Shown one piece after another: positions 53,002 to 60,773 of a DNA stretch of 64,000 bases. This stretch comes from Hymenobacter rigui (GTDB taxonomy: Bacteria; Bacteroidota; Bacteroidia; Cytophagales; Hymenobacteraceae), in contig NZ_RWIT01000001.1 in the NCBI RefSeq assembly GCF_003944715.1, forward strand, positions 620,001-684,000, written 5' to 3'. The notes under the pieces were generated by a model, which saw only the letters and a list, made by a program, of their open reading frames with translations, was not told the origin of the DNA and ran no database searches. The number at the start of each line of letters is the position of its first letter. Within the stretch, counting starts at the first letter, position 1. A program made the position numbers and the translations under genes.

Positions 53002-54102
53002 ATGTGTCTGAATAGAAAAGTGGGGCGCGCGCTGCTGCTGGCGTTGCTGGGCAGTCAGTCGGCGGCGTGGGCGCAGGACACCCGCGCCAGCCTCCGGGCT
53101 GAGCAGGTGGCTAAGTTGCAGGCCCTGGCGGGCTCATACGAAGGCCGGATTGGCGGCAAGTATGCCATCCGGCTGCAGCTCAGTGCGGGGGAAGCCGATA
53201 CGCTGCTGACGGGCATGTACTACTATCTTTCTAAAGGGCAGCCGCTGGAACTGAAGGGCTTCACCCGCCCCAGTGTGCCCACCCAAGCTTTGGAGCTGCG
53301 CGAAAACACGTCGGCCGCGGCGGAGGCTACCGGATGGTTCACTATTGGGCTGGGCCAGGCCAATGAGCCGGAGCTACTGGGCCAGTGGTTTAATGCCTCG
53401 GGCACCACGCTGCTGCCCGTGCAGCTCCGACGCGTGGGCGGGGCCGCCCGTCCGGCGGGCCTGGTAGCGCACATCACCCCCAAAGTCTACCTCAAGTCGT
53501 TCCGGGTGCCGGTAGTAACGGTACCCGACGCTGGCGTGACCCGACTGCTGGCGCACTGGTTTTCCCTACAGAACCTGACTACCGACGACGTAACTGGGCT
53601 TCGGCAGCAGCTGGCCGAGCACAGCGGCACGCAGAGCGCCGATTATTCGGTTAGCTACAATGCCCGAGGTCTGCTGAGCCTCACTGCTCAGACCGAAGGG
53701 CTGGGAGCCGGCGTGTGGTACGACAGTAAGACGTACAACCTGGACCTGATAACGGGCTTTCCCATCCGGCTGGCCGATGAGTTGAAGCCGGAATTACTTT
53801 CGCAGTTTCTGGCGCTGGGACAACGAAAACTGGCGGTAAAAAACAAAGAGTGCGTGGCGGGGCAAGGTGACTTTTTGTCGGCTGAGGACCAGGCTGGGGT
53901 ACTGAGTCAGGAGTTTGATCTGGGCAGCACCGAAGAATATACCATTGGCACCGGCGGCCTCGTGTTCGACCATCAGGTGTCGTATGATGGCCTGTCGAAT
54001 TATGTCTGGAAAACACTGCGGGGCAGCTTCGAGGTGACGTTCACGCATGCTGAACTCAAGCCTTTTCTGAAGGCGAATAGTCCGTTGCGCCGGTTACTCT
54101 AA
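53002..54102 (+). CDS. Exported protein of unknown function, paralog 1
   Basis: 366-residue protein with a signal peptide (GRALLLALLGSQSAAWA). Early in the mature protein is SYEGRIGGKYAIRLQL, then TGMYYYLSKGQPLELKGF, and at the C-terminus YDGLSNYVWKTLRGSFEV with the final NSPLRRLL. The same landmarks, in order, occur in the next gene. The fold looks beta-rich; C-terminal features recall RsiV/DUF3298-type domains, but I cannot confirm that. Start at ATG 53002; a GTG at 52990 is possible. It lies 32 bases after the RidA gene and 11 before its paralog, so one operon is likely. Confidence 0.6.
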   Translation: MCLNRKVGRALLLALLGSQSAAWAQDTRASLRAEQVAKLQALAGSYEGRIGGKYAIRLQLSAGEADTLLTGMYYYLSKGQPLELKGFTRPSVPTQALELRENTSAAAEATGWFTIGLGQANEPELLGQWFNASGTTLLPVQLRRVGGAARPAGLVAHITPKVYLKSFRVPVVTVPDAGVTRLLAHWFSLQNLTTDDVTGLRQQLAEHSGTQSADYSVSYNARGLLSLTAQTEGLGAGVWYDSKTYNLDLITGFPIRLADELKPELLSQFLALGQRKLAVKNKECVAGQGDFLSAEDQAGVLSQEFDLGSTEEYTIGTGGLVFDHQVSYDGLSNYVWKTLRGSFEVTFTHAELKPFLKANSPLRRLL

Positions 54103-54113
54103 CGCTGATTATC

Positions 54114-55265
54114 GTGCGAATACTACTAGTTGCAGCGGCTGGACTGCTACTGCTGACCGGCTGTGAGTCGAAGCAGGCTGCCAACATTCTCCCGCCCGCA
54201 AAAAATCTGGCAGCGGCAACGGATAACAAGCCGGCAGCTACGGCCCTGGGTGATTACGAAGGCACGCTGGGTGGCAAGTATCCCTTCCGGCTGGCCATCA
54301 ACTTCCAGGACGATACAGCCGGCCTGACCGGCATCTACTACTACCTCAGCCAGCAGAAACCAATCCGCCTGTGGGGGTTTCGGGCCCCGGACGGGGAAAT
54401 ATGGCTGCGGGAAATGGACCCGGAGCATCCCGACACGGTGGCTGCCGGCTGGGGGCAAACCGGGAAAGCCATGCAGCCCTTCGCCTACTTCCGGCTGCGG
54501 CCAGGCGGGCAGGGTAGTTTGACGGGCAGCTGGCTGGCTGCCAAGTCGGGCCGCCGGCTGGCGGCTCAGCTGCGGCCGTACCAGAGCCGCACGCCGGTGC
54601 AAAAGGCACACGTGAGCGAGCAAACGTACTTCGGCGAGTTTACGACCCCGCAGTTCACGGTGCCGGATATGAAGGTGACGCAGGATTTGTACTGGCTGTT
54701 CGACATCGAAGCCCTGTCGGAACAGGGGCTGGAAATGTTGGAGGAGGAGCACCGGAACCACGCGGCCGGCAGCTACCAGGGCTACGGCGGTATAGATTCG
54801 CGGGTGACCTATAATAACCGGGGCCTGCTGAGCGTGGCCCTGCGCGACGAGTACACGGCGGCCAACGTGAACAGCCGTTTCTGGTCGGTAGTGGTGGATC
54901 TGCGCACCGGCGAACCACTGGCGCTGGATGAAGTTGACCCCACCCGGAAAGCCGCCTTCCTGGCCGCCTGCAACACAAAGCTCCATGAGCGGATAGCTGC
55001 CTACCTCGACCCTTCAGACCCCAATAGTGAGGAACAGGATTCAGTGGATGTTGCCGGGTTGAGCAGCCAGCACATCGGCCCCGATAATCCGCCCGATGAC
55101 ATGCTGATCGAAGACGGCCGGATTTCCTTCAATCACTTCGTAGAGTACGACGGCCTGTCAAATTTCACGCGTAAAATGTACGCTCAGCAGTTTCGGGTGG
55201 CCTTTACCTTCGCGGAAATGGCCCGCTTTCTGAAGCCCAACAGCCCGCTGCGCCGCCTGTTGTAA
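54114..55265 (+). CDS. Lipoprotein of unknown function, paralog 2
   Basis: 383-residue lipoprotein (signal MRILLVAAAGLLLLTGC). It shares with the upstream gene product the landmarks DYEGTLGGKYPFRLAI, TGIYYYLSQQKPIRLWGF, YDGLSN and the ending NSPLRRLL, so the pair arose by tandem duplication; this copy became a lipoprotein while the other kept an ordinary signal peptide. GTG start at 54114, 11 bases after the previous stop. The function is unknown. The next gene (MutS-like) starts 86 bases later behind its own -7-like box. Confidence 0.65.
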   Translation: MRILLVAAAGLLLLTGCESKQAANILPPAKNLAAATDNKPAATALGDYEGTLGGKYPFRLAINFQDDTAGLTGIYYYLSQQKPIRLWGFRAPDGEIWLREMDPEHPDTVAAGWGQTGKAMQPFAYFRLRPGGQGSLTGSWLAAKSGRRLAAQLRPYQSRTPVQKAHVSEQTYFGEFTTPQFTVPDMKVTQDLYWLFDIEALSEQGLEMLEEEHRNHAAGSYQGYGGIDSRVTYNNRGLLSVALRDEYTAANVNSRFWSVVVDLRTGEPLALDEVDPTRKAAFLAACNTKLHERIAAYLDPSDPNSEEQDSVDVAGLSSQHIGPDNPPDDMLIEDGRISFNHFVEYDGLSNFTRKMYAQQFRVAFTFAEMARFLKPNSPLRRLL

Positions 55266-55317
55266 CCGGAGCTCCGGTAAGCCTTGGTTTGCAGAGGGCG
55301 AAAGCACAGCATAGCCG

Positions 55318-55325
55318 TACCTTCG
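55318..55325 (+). promoter_or_regulatory. Candidate -7 box of MutS-like gene
   Basis: TACCTTCG, one base from TAnnTTTG, lies 26 bases before the GTG at 55352. A TTTG at 55288-55291 could be the -33 box with a somewhat long spacing. Confidence 0.5.
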
Positions 55326-55351
55326 CAGCTTCATCAGCTTACCCATACCCT

Positions 55352-57226
55352 GTGCCCGTTTCCACCGAATTCCGCAAGCTTGCCGTAGCCCCTGCCGAGC
55401 TGTTTCAGGAAAATCTCGCCCACCATACCGAGCAGGAAAACTACTTTGCCGGCCGGCACCGGTTGGTAGCCCTGGTGCGGCTGCTGGTGTTTGGCGGGGC
55501 GGCCGTGGGGGCCTGGGTGCTGTTTAGCGCCGGCAGCGTGCTGGCTGGTTTTGGGGTGATTCTGGCGGCGTATCTGGTGTTTCTGGGGCTGGTGCAATGG
55601 CACAGCAAGGTGGGCTACCAACGCGAGCATCACCGCCTGCTGGCCCGGCTGAACCAGGACGAGCTGGCGCGGCTGGCCGGCAAGCTCAGCGGCTTCGACC
55701 CCGGCCTGCGCTACCTCGACGCTCAGCACCCCTACGCCGCCGACCTCGACGTGTTCGGGCCGCACTCGGTGTTTCAATTGCTGAACCGCAGCACCTCCCG
55801 GCTGGGGCAGGACTGGCTGGCCGGCTGGCTGCTGGCCCCGGCGTCCCCCGCCACCGTACAGGAGCGGCAACAGGCCGCCGTCGAGCTGGCCCCCGATGTG
55901 GCCTGGCAGCAGGAATGGCAGGCCCGCGCCCGGCACTATCCGCGGCAGGAGCAGGACCCACGCGCCTTTTCCGGCTGGTTGCGCCAGCCCGATTTTTTCG
56001 CCAGTCGGGCGTGGCTGGTGCCGCTGATGGCCGTGCTGCCGGTGCTGGGCGTAGGGGCTATACTGGCAACACTCAACGGGTACAGTATGGCCCTGCTGTT
56101 GCTGCTGCCCGCGGTGGTGCTGAACAGCCAGTTGGCCGCCATCCGGGCCGAGTATTACGAGCAGACCACTACCATCCGCGACGCGCTACGGGCCGCCCAC
56201 GACCAGCTGGCCCTGTTTGAAGCCGGGGAGTGGAAAAGTCCGGCGTTGCGCCGCCTGCACCGGGTGCTGCACGATACGGGCGGTACGGCCGCGGCCCAAC
56301 TGCTGCGGCGGCTGTCGGGGGTGGCGGGCTGGTTTTCGGCCCGGCAGAACCCGGCCGTAGCGGGCGTGCTGAATACCTTGCTGCTCTGGGACCTGTGGGG
56401 CATATGGCAGCTGGAGCGCTGGAAGCGCCGCCTTACCGGCGGCCTGGAGCCGCTGCTGGAAGCCGCCGCCGAACTGGATGCGCTGGTGAGCCTGGCTGCC
56501 TTCCGGGCGGCCAACCCCGCCTTTGCCGAACCTGATGTAACAGCTCCCGCCCTGACGGTGGAAGCCCGGCAGCTGGGCCACCCGCTGCTGTTCGGCGGGG
56601 AAGGCGTGCGCAACGATTTTCAGACCAGTGGCCAGGGCCAAACGGTTATCGTAACCGGCTCCAACATGGCCGGCAAAAGTACTTTCCTGCGCACCGTGGG
56701 GCTGAACCTGGTGCTGGCCCAGGCCGGGGCCGTGGTGCCTGCCGAGGCATTGCGCTGCGGGCCGGCCCAGGTGTTCACGGCCATGCGCTCCAACGACAAC
56801 CTGGCCGAAAGCACCTCCTCCTTCTACGCCGAGCTGAAGCGCCTGCGCCTGCTGCTGGACCTGACGGACGGCAGCCCCGCCCTAGGCACTACCAACGAAG
56901 CACCAGGCACTAACTCCCCCGTTTTCTACCTGCTCGATGAGATTCTGAAAGGCACCAACTCCGAGGACCGCCACCGTGGCGCCCGGGCCCTAGTATACCA
57001 GCTGCGCCACCGCGCCGCCAGCGGCCTCATCAGCACCCACGACCTGGAGCTGGCCGCCCTGGAAGCCGACCTGCCGGCCCACGTGCGCAACGTGAGTTTC
57101 AACAGCTTTCTGAACCCCGACGGCACCCTGCGCTTCGATTACCGCCTCACGCCCGGCGTGTGCCGCTCCTTCAACGCCAGCCAGCTAATGCGCCTGATGG
57201 GTATTGTGGTAGACGAGCCGGCCTGA
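55352..57226 (+). CDS. MutS-like ATPase with membrane segments
   Basis: 624-residue protein with a MutS-family core (clamp/lever helices) and ATPase domain (Walker A TGSNMAGKSTF at ~435-445, then FTAMRSNDNLAESTSSFYAE and the Walker B region VFYLLDEILKGTNSEDRH). It has no mismatch-recognition domain I (no FxE motif). Two hydrophobic stretches near the N-terminus (LLVFGGAAVGAWVLFSA, GFGVILAAYLVFLGLV) look like membrane segments, and another lies near 230-260. This matches the membrane-associated MutS-like family of Bacteroidota, whose function is not known. GTG 55352 is preferred because the -7-like box lies just upstream. Confidence 0.8.
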   Translation: MPVSTEFRKLAVAPAELFQENLAHHTEQENYFAGRHRLVALVRLLVFGGAAVGAWVLFSAGSVLAGFGVILAAYLVFLGLVQWHSKVGYQREHHRLLARLNQDELARLAGKLSGFDPGLRYLDAQHPYAADLDVFGPHSVFQLLNRSTSRLGQDWLAGWLLAPASPATVQERQQAAVELAPDVAWQQEWQARARHYPRQEQDPRAFSGWLRQPDFFASRAWLVPLMAVLPVLGVGAILATLNGYSMALLLLLPAVVLNSQLAAIRAEYYEQTTTIRDALRAAHDQLALFEAGEWKSPALRRLHRVLHDTGGTAAAQLLRRLSGVAGWFSARQNPAVAGVLNTLLLWDLWGIWQLERWKRRLTGGLEPLLEAAAELDALVSLAAFRAANPAFAEPDVTAPALTVEARQLGHPLLFGGEGVRNDFQTSGQGQTVIVTGSNMAGKSTFLRTVGLNLVLAQAGAVVPAEALRCGPAQVFTAMRSNDNLAESTSSFYAELKRLRLLLDLTDGSPALGTTNEAPGTNSPVFYLLDEILKGTNSEDRHRGARALVYQLRHRAASGLISTHDLELAALEADLPAHVRNVSFNSFLNPDGTLRFDYRLTPGVCRSFNASQLMRLMGIVVDEPA

Positions 57227-57368
57227 GCAGATTGCGCTACTGTTGAGCAACTCGCGCAGGGGGAGGCTGCGTATGTACGTACAGAATTATCGGGTTTAAT
57301 AGGAGGTTAATGTTGGCCCTCTACCTTACCTGCTTGTCCTGCTCTCCTCACGCTTATCCCCTCGCTCT

Positions 57369-58337
57369 GTGTATATACGCGAAAATCTCCGCTGGCATAT
57401 TATCTGGAAGTTAGGCTGGAAATCGGTGGCTATTTTCACCGTGTACAGTGCCCTGGTTTGTCTGGTGTACGGTCCCCTGAACTTTCACTCGGTGGCCATT
57501 CCGTGGCAGCCGGTGGCTACCCTGGGTACGGCCGTGGCCTTCTACATCGGCTTCAAAAACAACGGCTCCTACGACCGTTTCTGGGAAGGCCGGCAGCTTT
57601 GGGGCGGTATCGTGAACAGCAGCCGCACCTCGGCCGTGCAGATTCTGGAGTTCGTTACCTCCGTGGTAGATGCCCCGGGCGTGGATGCTCCCGCCGCCTC
57701 GGCCGAGGAGCTCACGCACCGCCACCGCCGCATGGTGTACCGCCAGATTGCCTGGTGCAACGCGCTGCGCATTCACCTGCGTCGCCAGCCCGAGCAGTGG
57801 GACGCCGCCGTGGGGCCTTTTCTGGAAGAGGAAGAATCGGAAAAACTGCGCCAGATGGCCAACCCGCCGGCCCAGCTGATCCGGCAGCAGGCCGCCGAGC
57901 TACGCAGGCTGCGCGAGGAGCGGGGCCTGCTCAACGACTTCCAGCACGTGACCATGATGAACACGCTGGAGGTGCTCTACAACCTGCAGGGCGGCTGCGA
58001 GCGAATCAAAAACACGCCGTTTCCGCGTCAGTACGCCTTCTTCAGCATGGTATTCGTGTACCTGTTTGCCGCCCTGATGCCACTGGGTCTGGTCACGGAG
58101 TTTGCCAAAATGGGCCCCACGCATATTTGGCTGACGGTTCCCTTCTCAGTGATGGTTTCCTGGGTGTTCACTACCATTGAGAAAGTGGGCCACAGCAGCG
58201 AAAATCCGTTTGAGAACAACATGAACGACGTGTCGATGACGGCCATCTGCCGCAGCATTGAAATTGACCTGCGCCAGATGCTGGGCGAAACCGAAGTGCC
58301 CCCCAAGCTGGAGCCGGTAGAAGACATCCTGTACTAA
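57369..58337 (+). CDS. Bestrophin-like ion channel
   Basis: 322-residue bestrophin family protein. The N-terminal region (RWHIIWKLGWKSVAIFTVYS) and the signature VATLGTAVAFYIGFKNNGSY, then DRFWEGRQLWGGIVNSSR are typical. Four membrane segments are visible; bacterial homologs are cation-selective pentameric channels in the inner membrane. It starts at GTG 57369. The 142 bases upstream show no other gene. It is followed by a terminator and then the FUSC-family gene, also a membrane protein. Confidence 0.88.
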   Translation: MYIRENLRWHIIWKLGWKSVAIFTVYSALVCLVYGPLNFHSVAIPWQPVATLGTAVAFYIGFKNNGSYDRFWEGRQLWGGIVNSSRTSAVQILEFVTSVVDAPGVDAPAASAEELTHRHRRMVYRQIAWCNALRIHLRRQPEQWDAAVGPFLEEEESEKLRQMANPPAQLIRQQAAELRRLREERGLLNDFQHVTMMNTLEVLYNLQGGCERIKNTPFPRQYAFFSMVFVYLFAALMPLGLVTEFAKMGPTHIWLTVPFSVMVSWVFTTIEKVGHSSENPFENNMNDVSMTAICRSIEIDLRQMLGETEVPPKLEPVEDILY

Positions 58338-58358
58338 GCGGCCCGCCCGCGGCCCTGC

Positions 58359-58404
58359 AAGGCAGACGACGACTCGCCCCTCCGGCAGTCGTCGTCTGCC
58401 TTTT
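58359..58404 (+). terminator. Intrinsic terminator of bestrophin gene
   Basis: AAGGCAGACGACGACT (58359-58374) pairs perfectly with AGTCGTCGTCTGCCTT (58387-58402) over a 12-base loop, followed by T residues. Confidence 0.85.
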
Positions 58405-58449
58405 GTGCTGTCTGACCCCGCCGCGGCTGTCATTGGTCGGATGGCGGCA

Positions 58450-58457
58450 TACTTTCG
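58450..58457 (+). promoter_or_regulatory. Candidate -7 box of FUSC-family gene
   Basis: TACTTTCG, one base from TAnnTTTG, lies 74 bases before the ATG at 58532. Confidence 0.4.
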
Positions 58458-58531
58458 CGGGAAGGTTGCGTTTAATGCCCAAATCTGCTTGCTTGACGGT
58501 GCGCCCGCCGCCAGGCGCCCCGCTGCTCCCC

Positions 58532-60655
58532 ATGACCGACTCTGTTCGTAAGCTTCGCTACTTTTTTTCCAGTCAGGAATTTTCGGATGGCATCCGAACC
58601 ACGCTGTCTATCCTGCTGCCTGGCCTGCTGCTGGGGTGGCAAGGCGACGTGGAAACCGGGCTTACGGTGTCGTTGGGGGCAGTGTGCGTGAGTCTGGCCG
58701 ATTTGCCCGGCCCGCCCGGCCAAAAGCGTAATGGCATGCTGGCCGCCACGGCTCTTGTGGGCCTCATGGCGTTAATCACCGGCTTTATTCAGCCCTATCC
58801 GTGGCTGTTGGGGGCAGCCGTGGTGGGAGCGAGCTTCGTGTTTACGCTGCTGCTGGCCTACGGCAACCGGGCCGGCACCGTGGGCACGGCGGGCCTACTC
58901 ATTATGATTCTGATGCTGGATAAGCCGCTGCCGCCCGGGAAAGTGCTGCCCTACGCGGGCCTAGTGCTGCTGGGCGGCCTGTGGTACGCCGGTATTGCGG
59001 GCCTGCTCAACCAGATTCGGCCGCACCGGGTGGCCCAGCAGGCCCTCGGCGACTGTATCCGGGCCATTGCCGATTTTCTGCGTCTCAAAGCCGAGTTCTA
59101 CCGCACGGGTACCAATCTGGAGGCTGATTACCGCCGGCTGATGCAGCAGCAGGTAACGGTAAGCGAAAAGCAGGACGCTGTGCGCGAAATCCTGTTCAAA
59201 ACCCGCCAGCTGGTAAAGGATTCCACGGGTACCGGCCGCCGCCTGGTGCTCACCTTCGTGGATTTGGTGGACCTCTACGAGCAGATTACCATCACTTATT
59301 ACGACTACGCCGACCTGCACCGGCGCTTCGAGTCCACGGGCGTACTGGACGTGGTGGCCCGCGAAATTGACGAAGTGGCCGCCGAGCTGGAAAGCATCGG
59401 GTTTGCCATTCAGGCCAACCACGGCTACACCTCCCGCCGCGACCTGCCGGCCGGGCTGGAACGGGTGAAAAACCGCATCGATGCGCTGGATGACCCAGCC
59501 CGCCCCGGCCACACGCGCATGCTCAAGAAGATTCTGGTGAACCTGCGCAACCTGGTGGGCCGCCTTCAGGATATTCTGGCCTACTTCGATGCCAGCTCGC
59601 CGGTACCGGCCGGGCGGGAGCTGGAATTCGGCCGCTTTGTGACGCACCAGAGCTACGACGTGAAAGTGCTGCGCGACCACCTGACTATGCGCTCCGGCAT
59701 CTTCCGCCACTCGGTGCGCATGCTGGTGGCCTGCCTGATTGGGTTTATCATCACCAAGCTGCTGCCCGGCCACCACAGCTACTGGGTACTCATGACGATT
59801 ACCTACATGCTCAAGCCCGCCTTCAGCCTCACCAAGCAGCGCAACGTACAGCGCGTGCTGGGCACGCTGGCCGGCGGGGTGCTGGGAGCCGGCCTGCTGT
59901 GGCTGATTCCGGACCGGCAGGTGCTGCTAGGGCTGATGGTGGTATTTATGGTGGTGTCGTACAGCTTCGTCCGCATCAACTACCTGGTTACCGTCACGTT
60001 CATGACGCCCTTTATTCTCATTCTGTTCAGCTTCCTGGGGCTGGGGTACGTGCAGGTGGTGGAGGAGCGCGTGTTCGATACCGTGCTGGGCTGCCTGATT
60101 GCGTTTTCGGTGGGCTACCTGCTGTTTCCACGCTGGGAGTCCGACCAGCTGCAGGACTACTTCAAAGCTGTATTGCGGGCCAACCTTAAGTACCTGCGCA
60201 CCTTGCAGGAGGCCCTTATCGGCTCGCCGGTGGCGCTGGTTGATTACAAGCTGGCCCGCAAGGAGGTGTACGTGTCGTCGGCCAACCTGGGGGCGGCATT
60301 TCAGCGCATGATGTCGGAGCCCCAGGCCAAGCAGCACCGGCCCACCGAGGTGCACGAGTTTGTGGTGCTCAATCACATCCTGTCGTCCAACGTGGCGTCC
60401 ATCACTTCCTCTTTGCTCAACGGCGAAACCCGCCCGGCGCTTTCGGCCAGCAGCCTGAAGTGTCTGCGCCAGTCCCAGCAAATCCTGCACCGCAGCCTGC
60501 GCCGCCTCGACGTCCAGGAGCCCGACAACCTCCCCGCCGACCTGCCCACACCCGCCCCGGCCCACTCGCCCGATGCCCAATTGGGCGAACAGCTGGAGTT
60601 CATCCAGAAAGTCAGCAGCGACATTGGCAAGGTCACGGAAGCCGTGCTGAAGTAG
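58532..60655 (+). CDS. FUSC family membrane protein (YccS/YhfK-like)
   Basis: 707-residue inner-membrane protein of the fusaric acid resistance/YccS-like group. A first membrane block of about six helices (~20-155: LPGLLLGWQGDVETGLTVSL, LLIMILMLDKPL) is followed by a cytoplasmic helical region, a second membrane block (~390-510: LVACLIGFIITKLLPGHHSY, VTVTFMTPFILILFSFLGLG) and a C-terminal cytoplasmic domain. Members export small aromatic acids or other compounds; no substrate is known for this group. ATG 58532 is the family-like start; the frame is open 43 codons upstream. It ends facing the convergent receptor gene. Confidence 0.82.
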   Translation: MTDSVRKLRYFFSSQEFSDGIRTTLSILLPGLLLGWQGDVETGLTVSLGAVCVSLADLPGPPGQKRNGMLAATALVGLMALITGFIQPYPWLLGAAVVGASFVFTLLLAYGNRAGTVGTAGLLIMILMLDKPLPPGKVLPYAGLVLLGGLWYAGIAGLLNQIRPHRVAQQALGDCIRAIADFLRLKAEFYRTGTNLEADYRRLMQQQVTVSEKQDAVREILFKTRQLVKDSTGTGRRLVLTFVDLVDLYEQITITYYDYADLHRRFESTGVLDVVAREIDEVAAELESIGFAIQANHGYTSRRDLPAGLERVKNRIDALDDPARPGHTRMLKKILVNLRNLVGRLQDILAYFDASSPVPAGRELEFGRFVTHQSYDVKVLRDHLTMRSGIFRHSVRMLVACLIGFIITKLLPGHHSYWVLMTITYMLKPAFSLTKQRNVQRVLGTLAGGVLGAGLLWLIPDRQVLLGLMVVFMVVSYSFVRINYLVTVTFMTPFILILFSFLGLGYVQVVEERVFDTVLGCLIAFSVGYLLFPRWESDQLQDYFKAVLRANLKYLRTLQEALIGSPVALVDYKLARKEVYVSSANLGAAFQRMMSEPQAKQHRPTEVHEFVVLNHILSSNVASITSSLLNGETRPALSASSLKCLRQSQQILHRSLRRLDVQEPDNLPADLPTPAPAHSPDAQLGEQLEFIQKVSSDIGKVTEAVLK

Positions 60656-60660
60656 ATAGA

Positions 60661-60769
60661 GCTGCAAGCAGTAAGCCACAAGCCACAAGCTCCGGACAAC
60701 AAGGGAGGATTCCCTGCTATCCGGAGCTTGTGGCTTGTGGCTTGTGGCTTGTGGCTTACCGCTTGCAGC
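60661..60769. repeat. Inverted repeat with unequal GCTTGTG copies
   Basis: The left arm (60661-60696, containing AAGCCACAAGCCACAAGC) and right arm (60720-60769, containing GCTTGTGGCTTGTGGCTTGT) pair, but the right arm has about four copies of the 7-base unit against two on the left. A small nested hairpin (AGGGA to TCCCT) lies at the centre. It lies between convergent genes and may act as a bidirectional terminator. Confidence 0.75.
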
Positions 60770-60773
60770 TACC

